A stretch of DNA of 9,784 bases from the NCBI GenBank assembly GCA_900551395.1, contig URVX01000028.1:1-9784 (forward strand), in the 5' to 3' direction. Under the pieces are notes generated by a model. The model was not told where the DNA came from and did not search any database. It saw only the letters and a program-made list of their open reading frames with translations. The DNA is from an uncultured Subdoligranulum sp. (GTDB lineage: Bacteria > Bacillota > Clostridia > Christensenellales > CAG-314). Shown here piece after piece: positions 1 through 6,485 of the stretch (position 1 is the stretch's first letter; every line of letters begins with the position of its first letter). The translations under genes were made by a program, and so were the position numbers.

Positions 1-1
1 C

Positions 2-1156
2 CAATTCACAAGCCAGCCCGAATATTGGGACAAGCTGGACAAGCTTGTGGGGAGTGAACCCAGCACGCTGCGCATAGTGTTTCCCGAAGCTTATCTTTCC
101 AAAGACAACGCGCCTATAATCGAGCGCATAAACAAGACAATGCGCGAATATCTCGACAGGGGCGTGCTTTGCGACGCGGGGCAGTGCATGGTGCTTGTGG
201 AGCGCAGCACCGAGTACGCGAAGCGTCGTCTGGGGCTTGTGCTTGCCGTAGACCTTGAGGCATACAGCTTCAAAAGAGAGGACAAGGCGCTTATCCGCGC
301 AACGGAGGGCACCGTCGTCGAGCGTATACCTCCGAGAGTGAAGATAAGGGAAAATGCTCCTGTGGAGCTTCCCCACATAATGCTGCTTATCGACGACAGA
401 GAGCAGCATATTATTGAAAATCTCTATGCGGACAGAGACAAGCTTCCCAAATTGTATGATTTCGACCTGAATATGTCCGGCGGTCACGTGACGGGCTATC
501 GCGTGGACGACACAAAGCCTGTTATCAAGGCGCTCGACAAGCTCAAAAGCCGCGGTTATCTCAAGAGACTTTACGGCACCGCAAAGGAAGCCATGCAGTT
601 TGCGGTAGGCGACGGAAATCACTCGCTTGCCACTGCCAAAGCCTGCTGGGACAATCTCAAAAAGACGCTTTCCCCGCGCGAAAGAAAAAATCATCCCGCA
701 AGATATGCCCTCGTAGAGGTAATGAACCTGCACGACGAGGGGCTTAAATTCGAGCCTATCCACAGGGTAGTTTTCAACGTCGAAGCCGATTTTGCGGCAG
801 GCTTTGAAAAAATCTGCGGAGGAGAAGCCGATTGCTTACTTTATACGACTGCGGACGGCGACAAAGCGATAAAGCTGCCCAAAAACGCCGCCGTTGCTGT
901 GGGTAGGGTTCAGGACTACATCGACGGTTACATAAAAACGCATCCTCAGGCAAAGGTGGATTACGTTCACGGCTACAACGATTTGAAACAGATTGTGGAC
1001 GGAAGCAAAAACAGCGTGGGCATCACGCTGCCTCCGCTGGACAAAAACGACCTTTTCGATTATGTGTTGAAAGTAGGAGCTTTCCCCAGAAAAACCTTCA
1101 GCATGGGCGAAGCTACGGAAAAGCGTTATTACATAGAAAGCAAGAGGATAAAATAA
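2..1156 (+). CDS. DUF1015 family protein, 5' end outside window
   Basis: The frame is open from the first bases of the window. The residues before the GTG at 47 read QFTSQPEYWDKL, followed by GSEPSTLRIVFPEAYL, which matches the early part of DUF1015 proteins as I remember them (a 'CDQ-TSQPEYW' stretch). The GTG is therefore internal and the true start lies upstream. The conserved GDGNHS motif is at 608-625, and the C-terminal part carries the HGYNDL and FPRKTFSMG-type segments expected of the family. DUF1015 proteins are cytoplasmic, have no established reaction, and in Firmicutes often lie beside serine biosynthesis genes (serC/serA); nothing upstream is visible here to test that. The gene ends with TAA 17 bases before a strong terminator. 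Family assignment is confident; function is unknown. Confidence 0.88.
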   Translation, partial: QFTSQPEYWDKLDKLVGSEPSTLRIVFPEAYLSKDNAPIIERINKTMREYLDRGVLCDAGQCMVLVERSTEYAKRRLGLVLAVDLEAYSFKREDKALIRATEGTVVERIPPRVKIRENAPVELPHIMLLIDDREQHIIENLYADRDKLPKLYDFDLNMSGGHVTGYRVDDTKPVIKALDKLKSRGYLKRLYGTAKEAMQFAVGDGNHSLATAKACWDNLKKTLSPRERKNHPARYALVEVMNLHDEGLKFEPIHRVVFNVEADFAAGFEKICGGEADCLLYTTADGDKAIKLPKNAAVAVGRVQDYIDGYIKTHPQAKVDYVHGYNDLKQIVDGSKNSVGITLPPLDKNDLFDYVLKVGAFPRKTFSMGEATEKRYYIESKRIK

Positions 1157-1172
1157 TTCAAGCATATTTTTT

Positions 1173-1203
1173 CGGACAGCCGACGGCTGTCCGTTTTATT
1201 TTT
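1173..1203 (+). terminator. Intrinsic terminator of the DUF1015 gene
   Basis: A perfect 10-base inverted repeat (CGGACAGCCG / CGGCTGTCCG, 1173-1182 and 1184-1193) is followed by a T-rich tract (TTTTATTTTT). The single base between the arms means the innermost pairs must open to form a loop, leaving about eight real pairs. It lies just after the DUF1015 stop and just before the next promoter, so the two genes are separate transcription units. Confidence 0.85.
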
Positions 1204-1213
1204 CGGTTAAGTA

Positions 1214-1242
1214 TTGACAACTTCAAGCAAGTGTAATATACT
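1214..1242 (+). promoter_or_regulatory. Sigma-A promoter of the dehydrogenase gene
   Basis: TTGACA at 1214-1219, a 17-base spacer and TATACT at 1237-1242 give a near-consensus housekeeping promoter. The expected start of transcription is about 1249-1250, leaving a leader of some 36 bases. A strong ribosome site, AAAGGAGAGA at 1271-1280, precedes the ATG at 1286. Confidence 0.85.
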
Positions 1243-1243
1243 G

Positions 1244-1263
1244 CTTACAGTATCGTAAGATAC
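1244..1263 (+). promoter_or_regulatory. Overlapping inverted repeats at the transcript 5' end
   Basis: GTATC-GTAA-GATAC (1250-1263) would form a 5-pair hairpin with a GUAA (GNRA) tetraloop at the very 5' end of the predicted mRNA. A second repeat, CTTAC-AGTATC-GTAAG (1244-1259), overlaps it and excludes it. The first could stabilise the transcript as a 5' stem-loop; either could be an operator spanning the start site. Which applies cannot be told from sequence alone. Confidence 0.45.
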
Positions 1264-1285
1264 AATAAAAAAAGGAGAGACAAAA

Positions 1286-2311
1286 ATGAAAAGAATCAGA
1301 GTTGTACAGTACGGCTGCGGAAAAATGTCTAAGTACATTTTGCGCTATCTGCATGCTAAGGGCGCCGAAATAGTAGGCGCTATCGATGTCAATCCCGACG
1401 TTGTGGGTATGGACGTAGGCGATTTTGCCGAGCTTGGAGTAAAGACGGGCGTCCTCATTTCCAAAGACGCCGACGCCGTTCTGGATTCCTGTGACGCCGA
1501 CGTCGCCATAGTCACGCTGTTCAGCTTCGTCGGTGATATTTACGAACACGTTGAGCGCTGCGTGAGACGCGGTATCAACGTCATCACAACCTGCGAGGAA
1601 GCGATTTATCCTTGGACGACGGCAGCGGCTCTCACTAACAAGCTCGACGTTCTCGCAAAAGAATATAACTGCACGGTAACCGGCAGCGGAATGCAGGATA
1701 TTTTCTGGATCAATATGGTTGCTCTTGCAGCGGCGGGCTGTCACAACATAACCAAAATCAAGGGCGCATACAGCTACAACGTAGAGGATTACGGGCTGGC
1801 GCTTGCCAAAGCGCACGGCTGCGACCTGACAAAGGAGCAGTTTGAAAAGGAATTGGCTCATCCGACAGAGGTTGTTCCTTCGTATGCGTGGAACGCGGCG
1901 GAAGCTATCTGCAACAAGCTCGGACTGACAATCAAATCGATAAAACAGGAAAACGTGCCGTACATTATAGACAAAAATCTTTACAGCGAAACTCTCGGCA
2001 AGGAAATCAAAGCGGGACGCTGCATAGGTATGTCCGCCGTCGTGACCATAGAGACCTATCAGGGCATAACGATAGAAGAGGAGACCATTGGCAAAGTTTA
2101 CGGACCCGACGACGGCGATATGTGCGATTGGTGGATAAAGGGCGAGCCGGACGTCGAGTATCATGTAGTCAAGCCGGCTACCGTCGAACATACCTGCGCA
2201 ACGATAGTCAACAGAATTCCTTCGCTTCTAAACGCTCCCGCAGGATATGTGACAGCCGACGAGCTTGAAGAAATTCATTATCTGACAAATCCTCTGCATT
2301 ATGAGCTTTGA
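1286..2311 (+). CDS. 2,4-diaminopentanoate dehydrogenase-like NAD(P)-dependent enzyme
   Basis: This 341-residue protein has an N-terminal Rossmann fold of the dihydrodipicolinate reductase type. The nucleotide-binding glycines are in YGCGKM (residues 9-14), and the second strand ends in GAID (31-34). The middle carries TGSGMQDIFWIN (132-143), and the long C-terminal half is alpha/beta with acidic stretches. Length and layout fit the Ord family, which in ornithine fermentation oxidatively deaminates (2R,4S)-2,4-diaminopentanoate to 2-amino-4-oxopentanoate. No other ornithine-degradation gene (ornithine aminomutase, AKP thiolase) is nearby, so the substrate is uncertain; many Clostridia carry orphan paralogues annotated only as dihydrodipicolinate reductase-like. 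The ATG is fixed by a strong ribosome site 8 bases upstream. The gene has its own promoter and appears monocistronic. Fold is confident, substrate weak. Confidence 0.72.
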   Translation: MKRIRVVQYGCGKMSKYILRYLHAKGAEIVGAIDVNPDVVGMDVGDFAELGVKTGVLISKDADAVLDSCDADVAIVTLFSFVGDIYEHVERCVRRGINVITTCEEAIYPWTTAAALTNKLDVLAKEYNCTVTGSGMQDIFWINMVALAAAGCHNITKIKGAYSYNVEDYGLALAKAHGCDLTKEQFEKELAHPTEVVPSYAWNAAEAICNKLGLTIKSIKQENVPYIIDKNLYSETLGKEIKAGRCIGMSAVVTIETYQGITIEEETIGKVYGPDDGDMCDWWIKGEPDVEYHVVKPATVEHTCATIVNRIPSLLNAPAGYVTADELEEIHYLTNPLHYEL

Positions 2312-2322
2312 TAAAAAACCAC

Positions 2323-2344
2323 GCCGTAGGGGCGCATTTCATAG
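2323..2344 (+). repeat. Possible fragment of a dispersed GTAGGGGCGCAT repeat
   Basis: The bases GCCGTAGGGGCGCATTTCAT just after the dehydrogenase stop are GC-rich in an AT-rich setting and resemble the start of the small 'GTAGGGGCG...CGCCC' intergenic repeats seen in many Firmicutes genomes. The partner arm (a CGCCC-type end) is missing, so at most this is a truncated copy. The match is from memory of the repeat type only. Confidence 0.25.
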
Positions 2345-2391
2345 GGAAAAAATAAATTTTAACGGGAATGCTCACTGAAAGCAAGTCAAAG

Positions 2392-2427
2392 AAAAACAGA
2401 ATTTGAAATCATTCAAGTCCTGTTTTT
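2392..2427 (+). terminator. Weak terminator candidate after the dehydrogenase gene
   Basis: The outer arms AAAAACAG and CTGTTTTT (2392-2399, 2420-2427) enclose an inner hairpin TTGAA-ATCA-TTCAA (2403-2416). The right arm itself supplies the T tract. The stem is AT-rich and interrupted, so termination may be inefficient. It lies about 80 bases after the stop and is the only candidate for this gene. Confidence 0.4.
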
Positions 2428-2563
2428 ATCATATCTCAAATCGGTATCCTTTGCCCAAAACATTGACTTTGGGAAGTGCGATGATATTAAAAATAAATCT
2501 GCAACCGGATAGTATAATGCGAAAAGCATTCGTTGACACATCATTAAGTCTTTGAAGATATGT

Positions 2564-3013
2564 ATGCGGGTGCTTTTTTGGGAAGGTTCTCTGTGGGAAA
2601 ATTATCGAATTATTTTTTCAAAACTTGAAATCGCTTTATGGGTGCTTCTGTTAATAGTAATATCTTTTTCCGTATTTGATCATACAAATATTTGACACTT
2701 TAGCCTCGCTTTTTGGGGGTACTTCTTTAAATAATCAATGCAAAAGGAAATTCGTTGGGACAAGTATTAATGATAATTTTCAGTTTAGTATATTTGAAAA
2801 ATCATTTCATGCTCCTTTGCCTATTATGGTGAAATGGAAACCTATCTTGGGATGACGATACCTATGTAGGTTATTGTTTTGATCTCTTAGCTGAAAAATC
2901 CCAACAAAGGAAACAAATCGGATGTTAATCTAAATAAGCTAAGCCGTCAAGAATATGCTTTGATGTGTTTGCGACCCTTATTATTACAATGCAATATACA
3001 CACTAAATTATAA
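2564..3013 (+). pseudogene. Possible multiply frameshifted coding remnant, family unknown
   Basis: Four overlapping open stretches in successive phases read as protein-like sequence. 2564-2695 encodes a hydrophobic segment (LWVLLLIVISFSVF). 2661-2855 includes KRKFVGTSINDNFQF and PLPIMVKWKPILG. 2833-2928 includes WDDDTYVGYCFDLLAE. 2891-3013 includes NLNKLSRQEYALMCLRPLLL. Each begins before the previous one stops, as expected if one ancestral frame suffered three small indels. No ribosome site precedes the first ATG, and I recognise no family. AT-rich non-coding DNA can by chance give open runs of this size, so the call is tentative. Confidence 0.3.
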
Positions 3014-3171
3014 AGATTTTATTCAATTCATATATTATTTGCCATCTCACTTGTTCTTCAAACAAAATTTGAAAAATACAACGTTACTTAAGGCAATTTA
3101 TATAAGAAAAAGAAAATCAAACAGCAACTTTACTTCAACTATGTGGGACAACTTACCATTCCACGCAAGAC

Positions 3172-3207
3172 AAAAGAGGAGCGGCATAGCGTTTCCGCTA
3201 TACCGCT
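3172..3207 (-). terminator. Intrinsic terminator of the protease gene
   Basis: On the minus strand a 12-pair stem (3207-3196 with 3191-3180) forms with one G-U wobble and a GAAA tetraloop. It is followed by CCTCTTTTG, a short U-rich tail. On the plus strand the same position is a C-A mismatch and no T tract follows directly, so the structure is built for minus-strand transcripts. It lies 29 bases after the protease stop. Confidence 0.7.
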
Positions 3208-3235
3208 ACTTTCGCCGTATTTTTTGTTTTTCGTT

Positions 3236-4813
3236 TTAATATACTCCAAACCCTATTGCTCCGCGAGTTACATTTCCCATGGAAGACCCCGTAACGGTAA
3301 TATTTACTGATATCGGTGTTGAAGTATTGATAGGAACATACAAAATCAAAACGTTACTTTTCAATCCATCAGATTTTACCGTCCCCAAATATTGAGTACC
3401 CGCTTTTGCAGTCATTTGTATTGGCAACAACTGAGCCATATTGTTGCTATCCATATCGGTATATCGCTCGGTAGACATCCAGAAAAGACAAATTTTCAAT
3501 GTCTTGCCTAAATGTTGCTCATATGGTATAAAGTGTTTATAACTCAAACTCACATCTCCCGTTTTGTCAATCCAGAAAGCATCACTTCGATTAAAATAAT
3601 CCAAAAAGTTTTTCAAGTCCAACATGCCCGCTCCTGCTTTTGCATCCAATCCAAACTGATTTTTGGCAAAATCGTCAATTTGCCTGTCATTTGCCGAAGC
3701 ATAGAGGTTAGGAATCAATCTTTCCACGTAAAGCTTGTAACGCGAATCAATCCCGAGTTGCATAGCAATTGCTCCCGTTATCATAGGCGCAGCAAAACTG
3801 GTACCCTTAAAACTATGAAACGGATCTTTATCCTGCGGTAAATGCGGTGCGCCGTTTGCCACCAAATTGGGTTTGCATCCCGAATGCACTGCACTACCGT
3901 AGTTGGAATAGTCAGCGATTTCGTCCCCTTGTGCGTCGGTTGCGCCAACGGCAATCACATTTGCCGCGTTGGCGGGACAACTCACACGCTTGCCCTTGTC
4001 ATTACCCGCAGCAACAACAAAGACAATTAGATTGTCTAACGAAGTCTGATTGAAATAATTTTCCTCCCAACAATATTCACCGTTTTTTTGCAAACCGAAA
4101 CTACAATTTATTACGCTAACGTTGTTTTCAATCATAAAATTAACAGGATCTTGAATATCTCCTATAACGTCCGTCATCGAAAATCCGGTATACAGATTTA
4201 TTTTAGGCGCCATGTTTCCGACAACTCTTGCTACTTTGAGCGCGTGATCACCAATTTGCAGTCGGTTGCCGTAACTATTATAAATTTCCTTATGCGCCTC
4301 GACGTACATATCGGGAAAATCTTTTTTCAAATCTTCCGGCGCTATATAGCCTCCCAAACCGTTTTCCATGTACAAGGCTTCAATAATACCGACATTGACA
4401 CCTTTTCCGGAAAAATAATCGTTGCCTCCGACGCCGCTCACATATTCTCCGTTGATTGTAGGCAGAGTTTCCTTTTCCCAAGAACCGAACCAGTTTGCCG
4501 GCTTTATTATTTCCTCATGTTTGTCTATATATATCGCTTTAACAAAATCGCTTTTCGCCATTTTATTTAACATTCGCTGAGGAAAGGCTTCTTCTTGCAA
4601 AAGTTCTTTGTTCACCGAAAGTATATGACTGTATCCCGCCTCTGAGACCAAAGCGCTATCCAATCCCGTATCGCGCAAAAACTCATCGCGTTTTTCTCGA
4701 TAGAAATCTTTACATCTCGCTCGGATTTGAGTCAGGTAATCGTCAGCGTCTTCTTTGGATATAAAATCTCTGTTTTTAAGGAAATTTATGTATTCGTCAC
4801 TGTTGCTGAACAC
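3236..4813 (-). CDS. Subtilisin-like (S8) serine protease, detached from its signal peptide
   Basis: The 525-residue frame carries the subtilase fold. The His motif is GDHALKVARVVG with H190, the oxyanion Asn is N271 in VVAAGND, and the nucleophile is S339 in GTSFAAP. At the catalytic Asp site the motif reads VGIIEALYMEN, with E145 where most S8 enzymes have Asp. Residues 1-130 look like a helical propeptide; about 410-525 form a beta-rich C-terminal domain. The start is a GTG with only a weak AGAG ribosome site, and this frame has no signal peptide. The preceding ORF (4825-5028) is little more than a signal peptide and ends 11 bases upstream. Adding one base in the AAAA run near 4830-4833 joins the two into one exported protein of about 597 residues. 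So this is either a frameshifted gene, a sequencing error, or a cytoplasmic re-started protein. The terminator follows at 3207-3172. Family is sure; activity is doubtful. Confidence 0.85.
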   Translation of the reverse strand: MFSNSDEYINFLKNRDFISKEDADDYLTQIRARCKDFYREKRDEFLRDTGLDSALVSEAGYSHILSVNKELLQEEAFPQRMLNKMAKSDFVKAIYIDKHEEIIKPANWFGSWEKETLPTINGEYVSGVGGNDYFSGKGVNVGIIEALYMENGLGGYIAPEDLKKDFPDMYVEAHKEIYNSYGNRLQIGDHALKVARVVGNMAPKINLYTGFSMTDVIGDIQDPVNFMIENNVSVINCSFGLQKNGEYCWEENYFNQTSLDNLIVFVVAAGNDKGKRVSCPANAANVIAVGATDAQGDEIADYSNYGSAVHSGCKPNLVANGAPHLPQDKDPFHSFKGTSFAAPMITGAIAMQLGIDSRYKLYVERLIPNLYASANDRQIDDFAKNQFGLDAKAGAGMLDLKNFLDYFNRSDAFWIDKTGDVSLSYKHFIPYEQHLGKTLKICLFWMSTERYTDMDSNNMAQLLPIQMTAKAGTQYLGTVKSDGLKSNVLILYVPINTSTPISVNITVTGSSMGNVTRGAIGFGVY

Positions 4814-4824
4814 ATCAGCAATCT

Positions 4825-5028
4825 CTATGTTTTATTAGTGGTTGAATCTTCCGCGAGACGGCGTAACGTTCCGCCGTATGATTGAAGGTATTGCTCAATG
4901 CCGCAACCGAATATAAATTTGTCTTTGACTCTGTCAACGCTTTTTGCGTTTGATATAGGATAAAAAACCGATGTCCATGCAATTATCAAAAATACCAAAA
5001 CACTCTTCAATTTCATTTGTGGCTTCAT
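4825..5028 (-). CDS. Signal-peptide ORF, probable 5' part of the protease gene
   Basis: These 67 codons start at an ATG with a strong ribosome site (AGGAGA, eight bases upstream). They begin with a classic Sec signal peptide: lysines at residues 2, 6 and 8, a hydrophobic core from about 10 to 25, and a cleavage-like S-N-A at 26-28. About 39 further residues follow before a TAG. The next frame, the S8 protease, opens in the -1 phase right at that point, and TAA TAA blocks it just upstream, so neither ORF alone makes an exported protease. The translation site is good, so the small secreted peptide is probably made. A separate function is possible, but a split protease gene is the simpler reading. 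It lies 20 bases after the lipoprotein gene, likely in the same operon. Confidence 0.65.
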   Translation of the reverse strand: MKPQMKLKSVLVFLIIAWTSVFYPISNAKSVDRVKDKFIFGCGIEQYLQSYGGTLRRLAEDSTTNKT

Positions 5029-5048
5029 GTTATTTCTCCTTTTTTATT

Positions 5049-6152
5049 TTAAATTACCTTAATACTGCCTATGAGGTTGCTTTTATTGTGCTTTTGAATT
5101 TTTAGCACTTTCTCGTACATATCGGTACGCCCGTGCCAGACAAAATAGCTGTTTCCATATGTTGTGATTAGGAACTGACCTTCCAATTCCAGATACTCCA
5201 ACGCCATAGCGTTAACTACAAAATCATCGACACCGCTTTCTTTCAATTCTCTTAATTTTTGCAAAAAAGCATATTCTTCGGGAATATAGTCGCTTTCCTT
5301 CCAATGTTTGGCATAGTTCATATCCAAATGCCATGACCATATAATGCATGTTTCTGCATGTCGTTGCGCATAATCCAAATATTCTCCTAAGTTGAGTTGT
5401 TCTTCGTTATTTCCCAAATAAAAATCAATGCTATTGTTGAACGGTGCGTTACGCCATTCATAGCGCCAGCTGATGCTTTCAGCCGCGTCCTGTGCGTTTC
5501 CCTTACGCAAGTTTTGGTTGACAATTTTCTCTATACTTTTCTTTAAATATGGCTGCTCCGGCTGCACGGAGTTGTCATCTGCAGACGTACTCCAATCAAA
5601 ACTCACGCGTTTGACTAAAGCGCTCTCACTCTTTTCCAAAAAAAGTTGCCATTCTTCCCAAATATCAAAATAAGTCCCTTCCGTCATACTTTTGCAATAA
5701 TTTTTGTATAAGATTCCTTCTTCGCTGTCGCATAGCACTATGCCGGAAAGTCCGAGATGCCTGATAGCCGCACGAACAAATACGTCCGCCTTTTCCGCCT
5801 GTGGGGAGACATCTAACAACTCTTTCGTTTTCTTTACAAAAGCCGTCAAATCCGCATCGTCGAAACTTTTGTTTAAGATATCAGTATCTAACTCTATCTT
5901 GACGGAATAAATCTTTTCTATCCACGCTGCTGCCTTTTCTCTCATTTTGACCTTGCGGGAATTTTGTTTGAGATATTCTTCCAACGTTCCGTCAGTATTG
6001 TCGCTGCCCATATTGAAAGTGACTTTGTCTGAGTAGTCCCAATGTCCTTCATTAAAAGCAACGATTTCCACACGATTATCGCATCCAGCCAATAGGGATA
6101 TGCTACTCAATATAAAAACTATTGCAAAAATATAAAATATTGTTTTTTTCAT
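5049..6152 (-). CDS. Lipoprotein of unknown function
   Basis: The 367-residue protein starts MKKTIFYIF, has a hydrophobic signal segment to about residue 20 and a lipobox L-A-G-C with C24 as the lipidated cysteine, so it should be anchored to the outer face of the membrane. The remainder is soluble, with many aromatic residues, charged helical stretches, and repeated Trp motifs such as SWRYEWRN and IIWSWHLDMNYAKHW in the second half. I recognise no family and no catalytic motif. A ribosome site AAGGAAA lies about 11 bases before the ATG, and a promoter lies upstream. It is the first gene of a unit with the signal-peptide ORF and protease (20-base gap), so it may be a partner, substrate or inhibitor of that protease; this is inferred from context only. 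The gene is AT-rich compared with the housekeeping genes on either side. Confidence 0.8.
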   Translation of the reverse strand: MKKTIFYIFAIVFILSSISLLAGCDNRVEIVAFNEGHWDYSDKVTFNMGSDNTDGTLEEYLKQNSRKVKMREKAAAWIEKIYSVKIELDTDILNKSFDDADLTAFVKKTKELLDVSPQAEKADVFVRAAIRHLGLSGIVLCDSEEGILYKNYCKSMTEGTYFDIWEEWQLFLEKSESALVKRVSFDWSTSADDNSVQPEQPYLKKSIEKIVNQNLRKGNAQDAAESISWRYEWRNAPFNNSIDFYLGNNEEQLNLGEYLDYAQRHAETCIIWSWHLDMNYAKHWKESDYIPEEYAFLQKLRELKESGVDDFVVNAMALEYLELEGQFLITTYGNSYFVWHGRTDMYEKVLKIQKHNKSNLIGSIKVI

Positions 6153-6178
6153 GACAATTCTTTTTCCTTGTGATTATA

Positions 6179-6208
6179 AGATTACAAATAAATATAATGT
6201 TTTGTCAA
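6179..6208 (-). promoter_or_regulatory. Promoter of the lipoprotein-protease unit
   Basis: On the minus strand a perfect TTGACA (6208-6203) is followed after 18 bases by TAATCT (6184-6179), a moderate -10 box. The start would fall near 6172, giving a leader of about 20 bases that contains the AAGGAAA ribosome site. No other promoter is seen before the downstream protease. Confidence 0.55.
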
Positions 6209-6313
6209 TATAAATTTAGAATATTATATAAAATTCTTAATAAAAATGTTGAGGCTCAGAAAAATATGTCGAATTCAGACAAAATACGAGTTTTTACTTC
6301 AAATAATCGTCAC

Positions 6314-6342
6314 AAAAAACGGCTTCGGCTGTCCGTTTTTTT
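6314..6342. terminator. Bidirectional terminator between aspartate kinase and lipoprotein genes
   Basis: AAAAAACGG (6314-6322) pairs perfectly with CCGTTTTTT (6333-6341) around a 10-base loop containing TTCG. T tracts exist on both strands. On the minus strand it would end the aspartate kinase transcript, about 145 bases past its stop. Its right half belongs to the repeat copy at 6326-6401. Confidence 0.65.
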
Positions 6343-6401
6343 CGGTAAAATTTTGAAAACTTCAAGCAAACGTAAAAATTGCTTCAGGTATCGTAAGACG
6401 C
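6326..6401 (+). repeat. Decayed copy of the 1184-1263 terminator-promoter segment
   Basis: The order of shared blocks is the same as in 1184-1263, but TTGACA has become TTGAAA, the -10 region has lost TATACT, and the second arm of the leader hairpin reads GACGC instead of GATAC. No gene starts downstream on the plus strand; the next coding sequence is the 3' end of the minus-strand aspartate kinase. It is thus a non-functional relic of a duplication, or a degenerate member of a small repeat family. Confidence 0.6.
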
Positions 6402-6485
6402 AAAATATTTTACTCTCGATTGAAATTATATCGTATTTGTGATGCGGCGCGTAAAGCTTCTTGCGGAGCCAGCCTGAAACTGTGG

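Larger units (their letters stand above)
1184..1263 (+). repeat. Terminator-promoter segment, intact copy
   Basis: This stretch covers the right half of the terminator, the promoter and the leader hairpin of the dehydrogenase gene. It matches 6326-6401 in the same orientation at roughly three quarters to four fifths identity by eye. The shared blocks are CGGCTGTCCGTTTT, TTCGGT, AACTTCAAGCAA, TGCTT and GTATCGTAAGA. The promoter boxes are consensus-like here and decayed in the other copy, so this is probably the functional one. Confidence 0.65.
2312..3179. other. Long AT-rich intergenic region without an intact gene
   Basis: Close to 870 bases separate the dehydrogenase from the protease terminator. 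The region is clearly more AT-rich than the flanking housekeeping genes. It contains a short piece resembling a dispersed repeat (2323-2344), a weak terminator (2392-2427), an isolated TATAAT (2513-2518) without a good -35 box, and a run of overlapping short open frames in different phases (2564-3013). The 66-codon open frame at 3039-3239 runs through the protease terminator, has no ribosome site or recognisable content, and is not called. Confidence 0.6.

Noticed and set aside
1223..2191. 322-codon minus-strand open frame opposite the dehydrogenase gene
   Set aside because: It is antisense to a well-supported gene with its own promoter and ribosome site; the translated sequence has no recognisable domain and no ribosome site. 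It is a codon-bias shadow.
2513..2518. TATAAT as a promoter for the region after 2520
   Set aside because: No acceptable -35 box lies 16-18 bases upstream, and no gene with a ribosome site follows.
3039..3239. 66-codon plus-strand open frame between the islet and the protease
   Set aside because: It runs through the protease terminator hairpin, lacks a ribosome site and has no family-like content.
4088..4570. 160-codon plus-strand open frame opposite the protease
   Set aside because: Antisense to conserved subtilase motifs, with no start signal and no recognisable domain.
4820..4840. Programmed -1 ribosomal frameshift joining signal peptide and protease
   Set aside because: The AATAAAACA context is not an X-XXY-YYZ slippery heptamer, and slipping Lys AAA back one base gives TAA, so recoding is unlikely compared with a plain indel.
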